Source: Chamaecrista fasciculata (lineage: Eukaryota > Streptophyta > Magnoliopsida > Fabales > Fabaceae). Taken from it: DNA of 64,000 nt. Within the stretch, counting starts at the first letter, position 1. Each line of letters opens with the position of its first letter. A model generated the notes under the pieces. The model did not search any database. It had not been told where the DNA came from and saw only the letters and a list, made by a program, of their open reading frames with translations. Of the stretch, positions 11,676 to 23,524 are shown piece by piece. The stretch is from positions 182,615 to 246,614 of the forward strand of contig QANZ01008186.1 in assembly GCA_003254925.1 (NCBI GenBank), given 5' to 3'. A program made the translations under genes and the position numbers.

Positions 11676-12299
11676 TGTTATAAAATATAACAAATATGAA
11701 TACTCAAAGAATAGAGAAAAGTAAGAGGGGAGAGTGGTTCTTATCATTCAACTCATTTCATCCACTTTACATCAACACCTAAAGCCTCTATTTATAGGCT
11801 AAAGGATCTATAAGGGAGATGTACCAACTTAATGTACATAATAAAGGGATAAGGTCATATTCATGTACATAGAGAAAGTAAAAGAAAACTCAAACTTCTA
11901 TGCATACCTGAACGGACTAATCGGTTCCAGAGATAAGAATCCTCGAAAATAAAAGGAGCATATGAAAAAAAAAATGGTCGAATCGAGGAAATATATGAAG
12001 GCATAATGAATGAAAAATCTCCAGAAGAGATTCAGGTACCTGAAAGTGAAAAAAAAATAATGAGATCTCAATATGTTTATTATTGCCAAAGTATGGAACC
12101 GATATGAAAATATTGTCGACAAAGTATTTACATAAATGTAGCGCTACAAATTACAAATTATAAAGAAATTGAGGATCATGAATAATAATTCGTCGAAGGA
12201 TGTCGACGTGAATATTGGCCAAATTGACAAGAAAGGATCCAAGATGAGTAAAACTCACTCGAGAAATGTGGAAATTCACAAACTTAATTATTTATAACA
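11676..12299 (-). repeat. 5' LTR of the 6562-12299 Copia element, with internal inverted segment
   Basis: The first 231 bases (11676-11906) and the last roughly 28 bases match the left LTR. Between them, about 11907-12271 is an almost identical inverted copy of the element's own interior at about 8427-8793. The target duplication at its outer edge is intact. Confidence 0.8.
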
Positions 12300-12304
12300 G
12301 AATA

Positions 12305-13038
12305 GTCATTTTTCTAAAACAATAATCACGTTAAACCTCTTACAATACCATTTTAATTTTTATATTGGAACCGAATGTGTGTCATGATATCCAACATCTA
12401 CACTCCAAAATTTAGACAAAAATATAATGAAACTCATGTTAACTCGTTATAAATGTCACCTAGGAAGAGGTTTTTAAATCATTATTATATTGAGTTGTAT
12501 ATTTGAGGCCTACATCATTTATACTTATAAGTACTCTTTCACCATCCATCTATAAATAAATAATTACACATCTTCACCAAACACACATGTAATTTATAAT
12601 TGATAATGAAATGTAATATAAAATTGATAGAAAAAGAAATTCAAATCCTAACTCAGATTGAAAAACATGAAGTTTATCTTTAATTTATTGAAATGAGTTA
12701 GTCAAAGAATAAAATTAACAAAAATATAAAACATTATGGACGAAATTGACAATTAGTGTAAAATTTGGAAAAAAAAAGTACTTTTGCCTAAAAGTTATTA
12801 TTATTATTTGAATTTAATTGTTAATTATTTTTTTATATTTATTTTTCCTAATCTTAAAATTTCTCTATGCAAGGAATTTTAAATTATTTGACTAAGGTAT
12901 TGAAAATTTAAATAGTGACAATTTAAAATTCTAGTTCCTATTCGGTGAGCAGTTAAAATGAAGTAGACTAATAATTTGGTACTTAAAAAGACTAAAGTAT
13001 ACATTTAATCATTGAAACATTAAAATGGTATACTTTTT
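12305..13038. other. Intergenic, AT-rich, no gene seen
   Basis: I see nothing coding here. The last 100 bases (from about 12955) are an AT-rich 'aatcatta' type repeat that seems to continue after the LINE at about 13900. This suggests the LINE landed inside an older repeat. Confidence 0.45.
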
Positions 13039-13049
13039 AATCATTAAAA

Positions 13050-13898
13050 GATCAAGAGCCAATGTTACTCAGGATCAGTTAGACACATTCTTGATGTCCT
13101 GGTGTGGGCACTTGTTGCCTCCTGGTCGTATACTACCGCCGATGGCTTTAGATTCTTAAGTAGTGGTAACCATCCGGGTCAATGTAATAACACTAACACC
13201 TCAACATTTCCATGGAAAGATTTTTGGAAAACGAAATCTCCTATGAGAGTCTTGTTGACTGTTTGGAAGATTTATAATGATGCTATCCCCACTTTTGCCA
13301 ACCTCAATCGTCACCACCTGCGCTGTGAAATCATCTGTCCTATGTGTGGTTTCAAAGATGACTCAGTTTCATACACCTTCCTTCTCTGTAGCTTTGCTAG
13401 GGCTGTCTGGTTTGGGCTACCAATTGCTTATAGGTATCACCCCAGGAACTGCACTTTCTGCACTTGGTTGACGAGCTGGATCATCTGTTGGAAGTGCAAC
13501 AAGGATCGGTACTCGGAAGCATGACTCACTATTTTGGTAAGTCTCAATGCTATTTGGAGTTGCAAGAATGGTGCGGTCTGGAGAAACTCAAAGCTGAATC
13601 CAGTTTCAGTCATCAAGACCATTTAGTCTTTTGTCTCTTTTTATATTAATGTTTTTTTATGGCTCGTTGTCTTCTTCTTCTTCTTCTTCTTCTTCTTCTT
13701 CTTCTTCTTCTTCTTCTTCTTCTTCTTCTTCTGTTTATGATGATAAAGCGTTTGAGTTTTTAACGTCCTCAAGTCATGATGCTAGGGACTGCGGGGTCCA
13801 AAATGCTAGCCCGTATCCCACTTAGGGTCATGACTCATAGATGTTCGTCTTTTGTGTACTCCTTCACCGTTTTTAATATATATATATATATATATATA
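13050..13898 (+). mobile_element. 5'-truncated LINE (L1-type) with target duplication
   Basis: The 849-bp insertion is bounded by AATCATTAAAA (13039-13049) and AATGATTAAAA (13899-13909), an 11-bp duplication with one mismatch. The tail is a TTAATATATAT run. It carries the 3' end of a LINE reverse-transcriptase ORF. The stretch 13102-13524 encodes a zinc-binding reverse transcriptase (zf-RVT) domain with the pattern WKIYNDAIPT...CPMCGF...FLLCSFARAVWF. A frame change follows, and the C-terminal 'LNAIWSCKNGAVWRN' piece continues in another frame near 13537-13600. It is a dead, truncated copy. Confidence 0.8.
13671..13732. repeat. (CTT)n microsatellite
   Basis: About 20 uninterrupted CTT units lie in the 3' region of the LINE. 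Any serine-rich reading frame across it is an artefact of the repeat. Confidence 0.95.
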
Positions 13899-13971
13899 AA
13901 TGATTAAAACATACACTATTTAGTTTATAAAAACGAATAATTAGTATATCATTTTGATATTTGTTTTTTGG

Positions 13972-14118
13972 TGAGCAAAAGTTTAGATGAGTTGAGCCCC
14001 GGGGACTCACCAAGGCTCGAACATGCCTCCAGGCTCTATAGGCGCTTATAGAAGTACTTACAGATCACTTATCAACAAGGTCTTCACATCGTCAGCGGCA
14101 TTCGAACTTACGACCTTA
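13972..14118 (-). mobile_element. SINE fragment, minus strand
   Basis: On the minus strand it has a box B-like 'agttcgaatgcc' and a downstream body with 'gatctgtaagt', which resembles the SINE at 38817-38985. The box A side is missing at the 14118 edge. The rest of 13899-14423 is AT-rich repeat with 'tttggtcc' modules and holds no gene. Confidence 0.45.
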
Positions 14119-14423
14119 TGAGTATCATTTTGACATTTGAAAGACTAGACCGGAGACTTTAATCTTTTAAGGATTAACTTACTAGCTAATAATTTGGTCC
14201 TTTTTTATATAAATAATAATTTGGTCCTTAAAACATTAAAATAGACATTTAGTCTTTTGAAAAATTAAAATGATATATTTTTTAATTATTAAAAAATTAA
14301 TAATTTAAGGACTAAAGTACTGACAGTGATCAATTCAAATCCCTTTCACCCTTTGTATTTGAAATTCCAAAGATTTTGTCGCGCTCGCAGTCTTCCCTGT
14401 CTCTCTGGTTCTCTCAATTTTAT

Positions 14424-17400
14424 ATGGAGTCCCTGCAATTGACACCACAATACCACCAAATCCGAATCTCCTTCATGAACTCACTCTCTTCGAAACTAAA
14501 ACCCGTAATCTTGTCCACCTCCTTTAGCTTCAAAGCATTGTGTACTTGTCCGACTGTACAACAGCAAACCCAGAATCTGTGTCACTCTGAAATCGAAATT
14601 CCAGTAAAAACAACTATTCAAAGGAATAATAGCAGTGGGCGTAGTAGAGTGAAGGCTTCGGCTGAAAAACTCAAAGAAAATTGGTTGGCTTCATTATCTT
14701 ACCCTTTACCTGAAGGTACCCACAAAAATGAGGGTTCCGAATGGATCATTGGAATTGACCCAGATGTCTCCGGTGCGGTGGCGCTCCTCAAAACCGATGA
14801 CTCTGGTTGCTTTGCTCAGGTATCAATCATGCTTCTTTTTTATTCGATCTGGCTCGATGAAGTTCTTCATTTTTCTTTTGGGTAAATTACTCTTTGGTAT
14901 CAAATTTTATGAATAGGTTTCACTTTGGTATCCTGTTCTTTGCACGGTTAACACTAAAAACACTTAAATGTCCATTTGTCTCTCATTTTTTAGGATTCAA
15001 ACAGTAAAACACTCCAAAATCCTCACTTCAAATCTCGGTGTTTTTCACGATTTTTGAATGTTTTAGTATCTGAATCGTGAAAAATGAGAGTAAAATGGGC
15101 ATTTGGGTGTTCTTACGGTGCACGGCCACGTGCGACTTCGCCGTCAAAACTTAACAGAAATATAAATTTGGGTACTAAAGTGTTAACTGTGCAGACAACA
15201 ATGTACTAAAATATCACTTTTGAAAGAACATGGTACCAAAGTAAAACCGATCCATAGAATATGTACCAAAGTGTAATTTACTTTTTTTTTTGTTGGCTAT
15301 AGATATGTGGCTCAAGAAAATGAGAATTTCAAGTGCTCTGAACTGGATAATTTGTTTATTTCTGGAAAAGGACTATTGTGTCCATTTCATTTCTGTTCAC
15401 TGTTCACCCTTTTCTATGCGAAGGCATGGGGCTTAAGGGGAATTAAGATTTGAGAATTTGCGACTTATTATGAAGGAAACCAATATGAATTGCAAGTAGG
15501 ACTATAAGTATGTGGATTAAATGATGTAAGAACTTCTATTGCCTATTAAATTTACAAGCAGTTGGTGTCTTCCATAGAGTTTAAAAGTTAGAAGAACATG
15601 GCTGAACATGCCTTTCTTTCATTTTAAATGTATATCTCATTTTGGAAACTAGGCAGGATCCTAAGTGAGCAAAATTTAGAAATTTTGATTATAAAAAAAG
15701 GATAGTGGAAAAAGTGATGAAAGAGCTGTTGCTGGTAATGAGAAGTATCAAACTGATACTTTGACCATCCACAGATTCTGGCATGCCACCAGGGATAAAA
15801 CACCTTAAATGTGCTGTGTTGGTCTAAACTTAGGAACAATATACAAAGTTCTCAAACAAGGATAATGCAGCCGTCAAATAGTTTCAAGACAGATTTTTGG
15901 TTTTGACCCATAGCCTGCCATGTTGCTGTGTTATGGGCTGTATATGCTTTGTGTTTCTAGGGTACTCTGGTTAGCAAAAATATTGGAGAACAGGGATACC
16001 TTGTTTTAGTCTGCATTAAATTTTGATCTACTTGAGTCCTGGAGCAATTTGTCTCTTTCCTTGAGATCTTAGAGTTCTTAACTTCTCTATCTTAAATAAC
16101 AATTCCCCTCCTTTTACTCTTGATAATAGCCATTGGTATCCACCGTTTGTGAGCGCTGAAGCTTCCCCAGTCTTAAATAGTTTTATTCCTTGCTGAATAT
16201 TCAACCTAACCATCGGTTGTGAGTGCTGAAGCTTCCCCAACCTTGAGTTCTCTATTTTAAATAACAATTTCCCTCTTTTTACCCCTGATAATAGCCATTG
16301 ATACCCACGGTGTATGAAATTTATAGAATAATTTATTGATGATATTTAATTCTCTCTGTGCTGTTACTCTTTAAATTCTTTCAACAAAATAGAAAAACTG
16401 AAATCATACTAGCTGGATAAGGATTGTTTTGATATTTAGATTATTTATATGTTTAGTGAGTTGGGTTTAGTCCTCTATTTCCCTTTTTTATCTGTTTCAG
16501 CTAGATACAGTGTTCATTTTCTTTACAATTCTCCATATTTTGAAAAATAGGTTAGTTACAATTCAAGTTCAATATATACAGGTATTTGATTCTCCAAAGG
16601 TACAACTACCTGTGGGAAAAAGCATACGAAGGCGGTTAGATGCTAAGTCCATTGTTCAATTGGTTCGTAGTTTTGATGCTCCACTTGGTATGTTTAGTTT
16701 CTCTCCTTTATCTATAGAGAAATACACTCTACATGTTTCTGGACTTCGGCTTTAAGCTTTGCCTGAGTATGTTCTAATAATCTTCATGGTAAAGGTCTAG
16801 TAGCCTTTTTCCTTTTAATGAGTTGTTTTAATTTCTTGCAAGAGTCATATTTTATTTCCGTGTATTTATATGATAATATATGTATATTCTCTTTGTACGA
16901 ACCTTCTAGTATGTAATCGTAGAGTTGGGAGAACTAGGTGGGGATAGACAGGGAGTATTGAAATTAAATGAACACTGCCATTTCCCAATCAGGGTAATCG
17001 AAAGTGTCCGCTGCTGTCACACTATTGTAACTCACTATGTGAAGCTACTGTTATATTTGGTACTATCCACGTTCCAACCACTTGTTTGGGAGGTTTGATA
17101 TAAGTTAAAAAAGAAAATTTATTGTTCCCAAACTTACATAACCTTAATTTTAAGGGTTTTTGGAAGTATTGGCAATGATGTTTGTATGTCTCAATTGATT
17201 TTGGCTTTTTGCTTGCCATATGAAGTATCTTAATCTGCTGTTTTGTTGGTTCAGATATGACATCTGTGATTGATGGTGCTCACTTATCTGTTATTCCCTA
17301 CTTTCATTTGTAGTTTAAATTGCTTAGCACTATAATACATCCACATGCTGGATTACTTTTGTAACTATTATTTTCATCTATCATTTTTCTTTTTTTGACA

Positions 17401-20400
17401 GTTGAAAGTATTATGCTTAGCTATTTGCAAATTGACTCTTGCTTTCATTAGGAACCACTGCATATATAGAGCAGTCAATCCCTTTTCCACAAGATGGGAA
17501 GCAGGTTGGTATGGTCCCTTGGAGATTTCTTTTGGGTTTTTTGTTGACATCTGTTTATCTCTGTTTCTTTACCGATTGTTCATTGTTTGATGCTTTCTTT
17601 AATTACTTATTTGTTCTGACAAGCTGGTTCCCTGGACCAGACAAAACTAGTCCGATTCTGCATCAATTTCCCACTGTTTCAAAGAATACTCTGCGCTAAG
17701 AGTTTGACTATAATTTTTCTTTTCCTTTCTACTTTACTTAGCAGACTGACAGGTGAATGTCAGTTCGACTTGTTTGTTCACCTTTGTTGGTAGTGTTAAA
17801 CTTAGTGCTCATTCACATTAACTAGTTTAAGCTTACATTTAGTTTGTCAACCCAAGGAAAACATTGATGGATATTTTAAATGGGTCTTGAAAATAGTTTG
17901 AGCCCTCTTTTGAAACACCTTAACCAAGCGCCAATTCTAACATCATTTTTATTGGATGGTCGAAGAATTCATGAAAAATATACATGCAGATTAAGAGTCT
18001 ATGTGGAAATGCATTACGTTTCATTCCATTTAATCCCAGTTCCAAATGGTGTTGAGGTATAAAACTATTTAAATAGGTATGTAATAATTGTACTAGGTAG
18101 AGAGGATAGTATAGATATTTTATCCTTTATACTATTTATTATTAAAAATGTATTTGGGTAAATCTATTTCATTAATTATAATTGTAACATGTATATCTCT
18201 TGAGTAGGAGAAAGTTCTCGGGAAGCAAAAACTATTTGCAAACTCCAATTTGAACACTATTTGTAAAAGCGTCTAAGACTACCATTTAACAAAAATCCAT
18301 CAGCCCAATTTCTAATCGCTTTCTCAATGATCCATTTTCTTTCTTCCATTTCTACCCCTATATAATTTTAAAATATCAATATAATTCACTCTATTTATAA
18401 CAGTCATTACATACCTATTTAAATAATTTCACATCTGAACTCCATTTACAAAAGTCATTGGGCAAAAGCACTCTCAAACAGGCCTTAAGTATCTTGATGA
18501 CTTGCCAATTCCTTGACGTACTCCGTTCTTCTTTTTTTTTAATGCTTATCTAAAATCACCTTTCTTACTTTCTGGTGTTTTCTTTTCTCATGAACAGATA
18601 TTGTGAGATCTTATTCTGTTGGAATTATAGGGAATTAGTACTAAATATCTGTCATGGACTAGATAGACTTTAAGACCCCTTAAAGCATTAGTAATTTACC
18701 TAGAAAGAGGCCTCCTGAAATCAGAGATAATATAGTTTGCTTTGTTTCATGGTCCTTTTTTATATATGATCTGAAATAGCATTTTCACACTAACTTTATT
18801 GCATTAGGCAAAGTGTGTTCCCATCTTGCTGTAACCCTAATTATGAGTTTTGCCCCATATTTTGTGAAGGGCTGGTGGAGCGGAGGATTTGGGTATGGAC
18901 TTTGGATTGGAGTTTTAGTGGCCTCAGGATTTTCTGTTGTTCCTGTGCCATCATTTACTTGGAAAGCTGAATTTGAACTCTCTGGAAGTAGGGCTCAGAA
19001 GGTAAGTTTGGTCCTATACTGAACAGGCTAGTGCTTTTTTTGTTTTTTTCACTTTGAATTCAGTTTTTTTATTAGATTCAAGGAATTGGGGATACAAAGA
19101 AAATATGAATATGTTAGTTGTACATTTTAATAGTAACTCCACATTTTGCATATTCTGGAGCTATCATAACCATATTGTGGAAAATGGTTTTCCAATTGAG
19201 TTCAGGTGATGTAAGTAAAGGGTAGAATTGTGCAAATGCATAGGAAAGCACATGACTGATTAAAAAGGGATAGATAAAGTTGGAGAGATGACTATCTTTT
19301 ACTTCGGTGGATGACCTTTTTACCCTTTCTGGTCTGAACTGCAGTCTCCCATTTTGCCATTATCCTTCCACGGAAAGCCAGCCTGTGCTACTGCTTCACT
19401 TTTAATTTTAAAACGCTCTCTTTCATGAAACAGTACATTACTTCAGAATTTTTGGATAATCTACTGCCCACCACATTTTTTGAAATAAGGTCATTTTATG
19501 CTGTCTACTGTCAGCCCCGAACTTGCTTCATTTAGTTGAAAAAAATATAAGGATTTTTTGCATAATGTTGATATTTATTCTTTATATTATATATTTGACC
19601 AGAAATGTTCTTCATGGATATTCTGTGTTGCCTATGATACTGTTGGGTTGGCTCTCCTTGTAGTGATAGCTGGTTGGTTTTTGATGCTACAGGATGATTG
19701 CAGAAGAGTTGCTTCTATGCTATTTCCATCACTGAGTTCCCTGTTGGAAAGGAAAAAAGATCATGGTATTTATTTCTCTTATTTTTTCAAATCATTTAAC
19801 TGCTGTACCTGTGATCTATTTTAAAGAGTAGCATAAAAATATGATACTGGGGAAATGAGGCTTGACCAAATCCTAAAATTATACATTACTTTGTATCTAC
19901 TAAATTCAATATTTTTATTTCTGACCCCCTGGAATTAACTAACCTGTATCTGGTGTCTGGGTATTTTTGGATACGTCAGTTCACTTAACTTCTGCGTAAA
20001 ATCATTGCTAAAAGCCTGTTTGTCCTGAAACCTGATTTCAACTAGAATCTGTACAGATCCCATTGCAGCTTTTAATAGGATTCCCTGAGGCAGCTGCAAA
20101 TTCATTTTTTTTTTCTCCTTGTTGGTTGATGTTTCCTTAAGAGCTGAGTTTGCAATGATTAATTGTTTGCTTTTCTATTTGAGCAGTCACAGTATTAGAT
20201 CGAGCCAAGATCTCAACATAATATATCATTTGATCTTTTTATTGCCATGAGTTTCTCCAATCTCCATATTTATTTATTTAATATTTCTACATAGTATAGC
20301 TACCAAAGGACCATTTAACTAGTCCAAGATCCTCAATATTTTTATTATTTAAACGTATACTCCATAAGATATCCTGTAGGACTACAAGGATAGATATCTC

Positions 20401-21378
20401 ACCATACTAATCTACTGAGAATCTCTGTCACGTGCCTTTCCACTGCTTCAAATAATAATAATAAAACAAACCCTGTTTTATAAGCCCGATTCTAAAGACC
20501 TCTGGATATTAATCTGCTAGTGCTACTCCTATTTACTGTAAACTTAAGGCATACATTTGGTCTTGCTAGTTGTGCAAACACCACTGGTTTCTTATTATTC
20601 ATTCTCCATGTTCTTAAGATGTGGGCTTTCTCCTCTGAGCACTTCTCTTAACTTTCTGAATTTTTCATATATTGATTTTCTGGTTATTGGTCCTGATGCC
20701 AACTTACCAGGTATATCACTAATGACAAGTCTTCAAGTGTTTGCTATCAGGTGCTACTATGAAAGTAGAATTTGTATACGTTTGGCACAAGTCACAACTC
20801 AGCACCATAATATTGACTTTTTCAAAAGGAAGTTCTTATATATGTCATAATTTTATGAGAAAACCTACTATTTGGTCCCTGAATTTGTACTGAGTAAGCG
20901 AATCAGTTCCTAAATAGTCGAAATATACAACTTAATCCGTGAAATATCACAATTGCCAACCATTGGGTCTCTGGGTTAAATTCAGGGACTAAAAATACAA
21001 ATTCAGAATAAATTTAAGGACTAATTCAGGGATCAAAAAGTGCAAAGTCAGTTCAATTCGGAGATTAAATTGTCACAGGGACCAAATTGTTGACAATTAA
21101 AGTCTTTCAGGGACCAAATCATGTATTTCAATTATTTAGAGACTAATCTGTGGACTCAGTATAAATTCAAGGATCAAATAGTATATTTTCTTTATTTTTA
21201 TCAAAGATCTAGTAGATAACTAAGTCATTTTCTTTATATTTATAAGGGCTTTTGTGTTTCACTGATTTGGCATATCTCAGGGAGGGCTGAGGCTCTACTT
21301 ATTGCTGCATATGGCAAAGGCAAGAAGAATAAGATGGACTCACCATGCAACTCCATCTTGGAGAAAATGGAATCTTGA
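14424..21378 (+). CDS. MOC1: Holliday junction resolvase MOC1-like, chloroplast, six exons
   Basis: Exons are 14424-14819, 16582-16687, 17452-17504, 18870-19001, 19693-19765 and 21281-21378. They encode 285 residues and all introns are GT-AG. MOC1 is the RuvC-like endonuclease that resolves four-way junctions in chloroplast nucleoid DNA and is needed for nucleoid segregation. The RNase H-fold core is plain: [16 protein letters not shown] (D112), [15 protein letters not shown] (E174), [28 protein letters not shown] and [17 protein letters not shown]112, E174, D252 and E257 are the probable acidic catalytic set, by family comparison. Residues 1 to about 70 are Ser/Thr rich and fit a transit peptide. 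The frame is open upstream of the ATG at 14424, and a second ATG lies at 14475. The length and complete motif order suggest a working gene. The family assignment is firm; the exact start is less so. Confidence 0.92.
14880..15283. mobile_element. Foldback element, diverged family A copy, in MOC1 intron 1
   Basis: The left end GGGTAAATTACTCTTTGG and the right end (inverse of a similar sequence) follow the family A layout. The first core (GGTATC) lies 16 bases in from each end. The flanks TTTTCTTTT and TTTTTTTTG agree at seven of nine positions. The interior differs from the other A copies, so this is an older or distinct member. Confidence 0.6.
16060..16315. repeat. Direct repeat, about 65 bp, twice, in MOC1 intron 1
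   Basis: The stretch from 'ttctctatcttaaataaca' to 'atagccattggtatcc' recurs about 175 bases later with a few changes. Between the copies 'gtgctgaagcttcccca' is also duplicated. The cause is not clear. Confidence 0.6.
18060..18490. repeat. Probable MITE in MOC1 intron 3
   Basis: The inverse pair 'ctatttaaataggtatgtaa' near 18066 and 'ttacatacctatttaaat' near 18408 bounds an AT-rich non-coding block. The piece extends to a 'caaacaggcctta' end near 18490. No clear duplication was found. Confidence 0.4.
20857..21192. mobile_element. Foldback element, family K copy 1, in MOC1 intron 5
   Basis: The arms are complementary: left GAGAAAACCTACTATTTGG and the inverse of AAGAAAATATACTATTTGA on the right. 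Cores lie at about 20874, 20905, 20934 and 20966 (steps of 31, 29 and 32). The flanks are TAATTTTAT and TATTTTTAT, an eight-of-nine match. I placed the ends by the 17-base offset rule seen in other families, and the duplication then appeared. The element ends 88 bases before MOC1 exon 6. Confidence 0.65.
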
Positions 21379-21450
21379 ACTTGGCATATTTCCCTTAGCA
21401 TGCTCCTTTTGTGGACGAGGCAATTATCTTGAAGAGTAGAACAAGAATTT

Positions 21451-21594
21451 GGATCCCTTATAGTGCACTACAGGTGAAATGCTGAGAGAGAAAAGAACAG
21501 TTAGAGAGAGAGAGAGAGTGGGTCTCACTGGAATTTTCTCTCTCTAATTGTTCCTTTCTCTCTCAGCACTACACATGTAATGCATTACAGGGAA
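21451..21594. repeat. Short foldback (GGATCC-ended family) 3' of MOC1
   Basis: The ends are ggatccctta...gcactacagg and the inverse '...tgcattacagggaa'. The arms contain ctgagagagaaa and its complement, with a GA/CT run. It starts about 70 bases after the MOC1 stop codon and may lie in the 3' UTR. Similar GGATCC-bounded foldbacks occur at 41909 and 59695. The rest of 21379-22325 shows no gene. Confidence 0.5.
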
Positions 21595-22325
21595 TTTTTT
21601 ATTTGTAGAACAAACCAAATTTATTATTGATGTATAGAATCTCTTAACAAGTAATTGATGCTAGAGCTTCAGCGTTGGTCAAGTATACATGAAGTCTGGT
21701 GAATGATAGGTTAGTGCATTTGTTAGTCTTTAGGTTTGGTGTAAGTTATATGCTTGTAGAAAAACATTTGATCATTGTATTTGTAAGGATTATGAATTTA
21801 TAATATACTTTGAAACATTTCCTTTTGGGAGATCATAAAATGGTTTGGTCCTCAACCTATGTATGTGTCAACGATTCTTTTTTTCTTTGGCCCACGCTAT
21901 ATCTGAAATTTTGTTTCGACTAATTTGAATTCAACTTATTTCGTACATTTGCTTATGGTGGAAGTGTCTCTCGATAAGAGTAATTGTATTCATAAGATCT
22001 TCAACTCAGAACCTTACTTAAATAATATCAAACCGTTTATTACTTGGAATATTGTGTCAATGATTTTTAACTAATTCCATATCCAATATAATTCACGTTA
22101 TTTAACTGATTCCATATCATTATAAATCTATTTTTGCATTAATACTCATTAAAAACAAAAATAAACCATAAGATGATTTTACTATTAAATTTTTACAAAT
22201 ATACAAAATATTTAGGCTTTTACTTTTGCAATAATTCCATAATTTCTTCACATATAATGAGTAACAATTTTTGCGCACCCTTAAAAATTCAAAGATGAAG
22301 ATTATCCTTAATGTTAAAAAAATAA

Positions 22326-22853
22326 GACAAAAGTACTAATTTTGTCCCCAAACTTTACATCAACAGTCAATTTCGTCCCCAAACTTTTTTTACTGTCAAC
22401 TTCGTCCCCAAACTTTACACCAACTGTCAATTTCATCCTCAATCTTGTTTTGCTGTCAATTTCGTCCCCAAACTTTACATCAACTATCAATTTCGTCCCC
22501 GATCTTTCACATTTTTGTCAATTTTATCCTTTGACTAACTTCTTTTAATAAATTAACGACAGACCGCATCCTGTTTTTGAATCTAAGTTATGATTTTAGT
22601 TTCTTTTTCTATCAATTTTACATTATATATCGTTAGCCACATAGATTTTGTCGTCAATATTTAGCTAAAGTAAGAGCAAAGGATAAAATTGACCAAAATG
22701 TGAAAGATTAGGGACGAAATTGACAGCAAAAAAATATTGGGGACGAAATTGACAGCATGTGTAAAGTTTGGGGATGAAATTGACAACAAAGAAAGATTGA
22801 GGACGAAATTGACAGCAGGTGTAAAGTTTGGTGACGAAATGGGTACTTTTGCC
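22326..22853. mobile_element. Foldback (Mutator-type) element, family B
   Basis: This is a 528-bp inverted repeat with ends GACAAAAGTAC and the inverse of GGCAAAAGTAC. Left-arm GTCCCC-type cores lie at 22344, 22375, 22404, 22435, 22464 and 22495, giving steps of 31, 29, 31, 29 and 31. An exact 10-bp duplication AAAAAAATAA lies at 22316-22325 and 22854-22863. The interior is non-coding. Confidence 0.8.
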
Positions 22854-23043
22854 AAAAAAATAATATAAAAGCTTGCAATCCATTTTTGGGGTGCTTTGTG
22901 GTTGATCTAATTTCCTTTTTTAGTTTGTATTTTTAGTGTCTTGTATTTTGGCTCTTTCCCCATTAGTATGATATTGAGTTTCTTTTTTTTTTTTTTGGTA
23001 AAAAAAGGGCCTCAAGCCAAACAACACATCACAACAAGGGCCC

Positions 23044-23095
23044 NNNNNNNNNNNNNNNNNNNNNNNNNNNNNNNNNNNNNNNNNNNNNNNNNNNN
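23044..23095. other. Assembly gap (52 N)
   Basis: A run of N lies inside the LINE 3' untranslated region, flanked by C-runs. No statement about its content is possible. Confidence 0.99.
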
Positions 23096-23524
23096 CCCCC
23101 AAAACAAAAAACTAAACCCTAACGTCACTGAGAACATCCCCCAACAGCAGCGGCGACATCCTCGTCGGCGGAGCCCATAGAATAGCAGCACCACCATCAT
23201 CCTTAGAAGAACAAGCAAAACCAACAAGGAAATTCGCACAAACATTTGCCTCTCTCCACCGATGCCTAATCGACATCGACTCAAACCTATCAAGCATGCC
23301 ATAGATCGACCCAAGAAGACCAGCAATCTCCAAATTCTGCATATTGCGCTTGCGTACCAGATCCACAACACCTCCGAATCGCACGCCACCTGAAGCTTAT
23401 CCGCTGCAATCTCCAAAGCAACCTGAATCCCCTCATGGAGGCCCCAAGCTTCACCTTGCAAGACCGAGCAAATCCCCAGGAATTTGTAAACACCCACCAC
23501 CTAAGCACCATCGACATTCCTGAT

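Larger units (their letters stand above)
6562..12299 (-). mobile_element. LTR retrotransposon, Copia-type, minus strand, broken
   Basis: This is a fossil element with LTRs at 6562-6844 and 11676-12299 and an exact 5-bp target duplication GAATA (6557-6561 and 12300-12304). A purine-rich tract on the minus strand (caagggggag) abuts the left LTR, which sets the orientation. The interior still shows Copia-like traces on the minus strand, for example an integrase/RT-type stretch around 9000-9300. No reading frame of useful length survives, so it is broken in many places. The LTRs are practically identical over their shared 231 bases, which suggests recent insertion. The right LTR is longer because it contains an inverted internal segment. 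Confidence 0.8.

Noticed and set aside
13631-13825. Serine-rich open frame
   Set aside because: It is the translation of the (CTT)n microsatellite in the LINE tail.
20557-20850. 97-codon frame in the last MOC1 intron
   Set aside because: No start context, no family resemblance and AT-rich intron composition. MOC1 reads through without it.
23012-23500. A 162-codon minus-strand reading frame crossing the N gap
   Set aside because: Its first part is a LINE-type RNase H stretch and the rest is frame-shifted sequence plus undefined bases. It is not a host gene.
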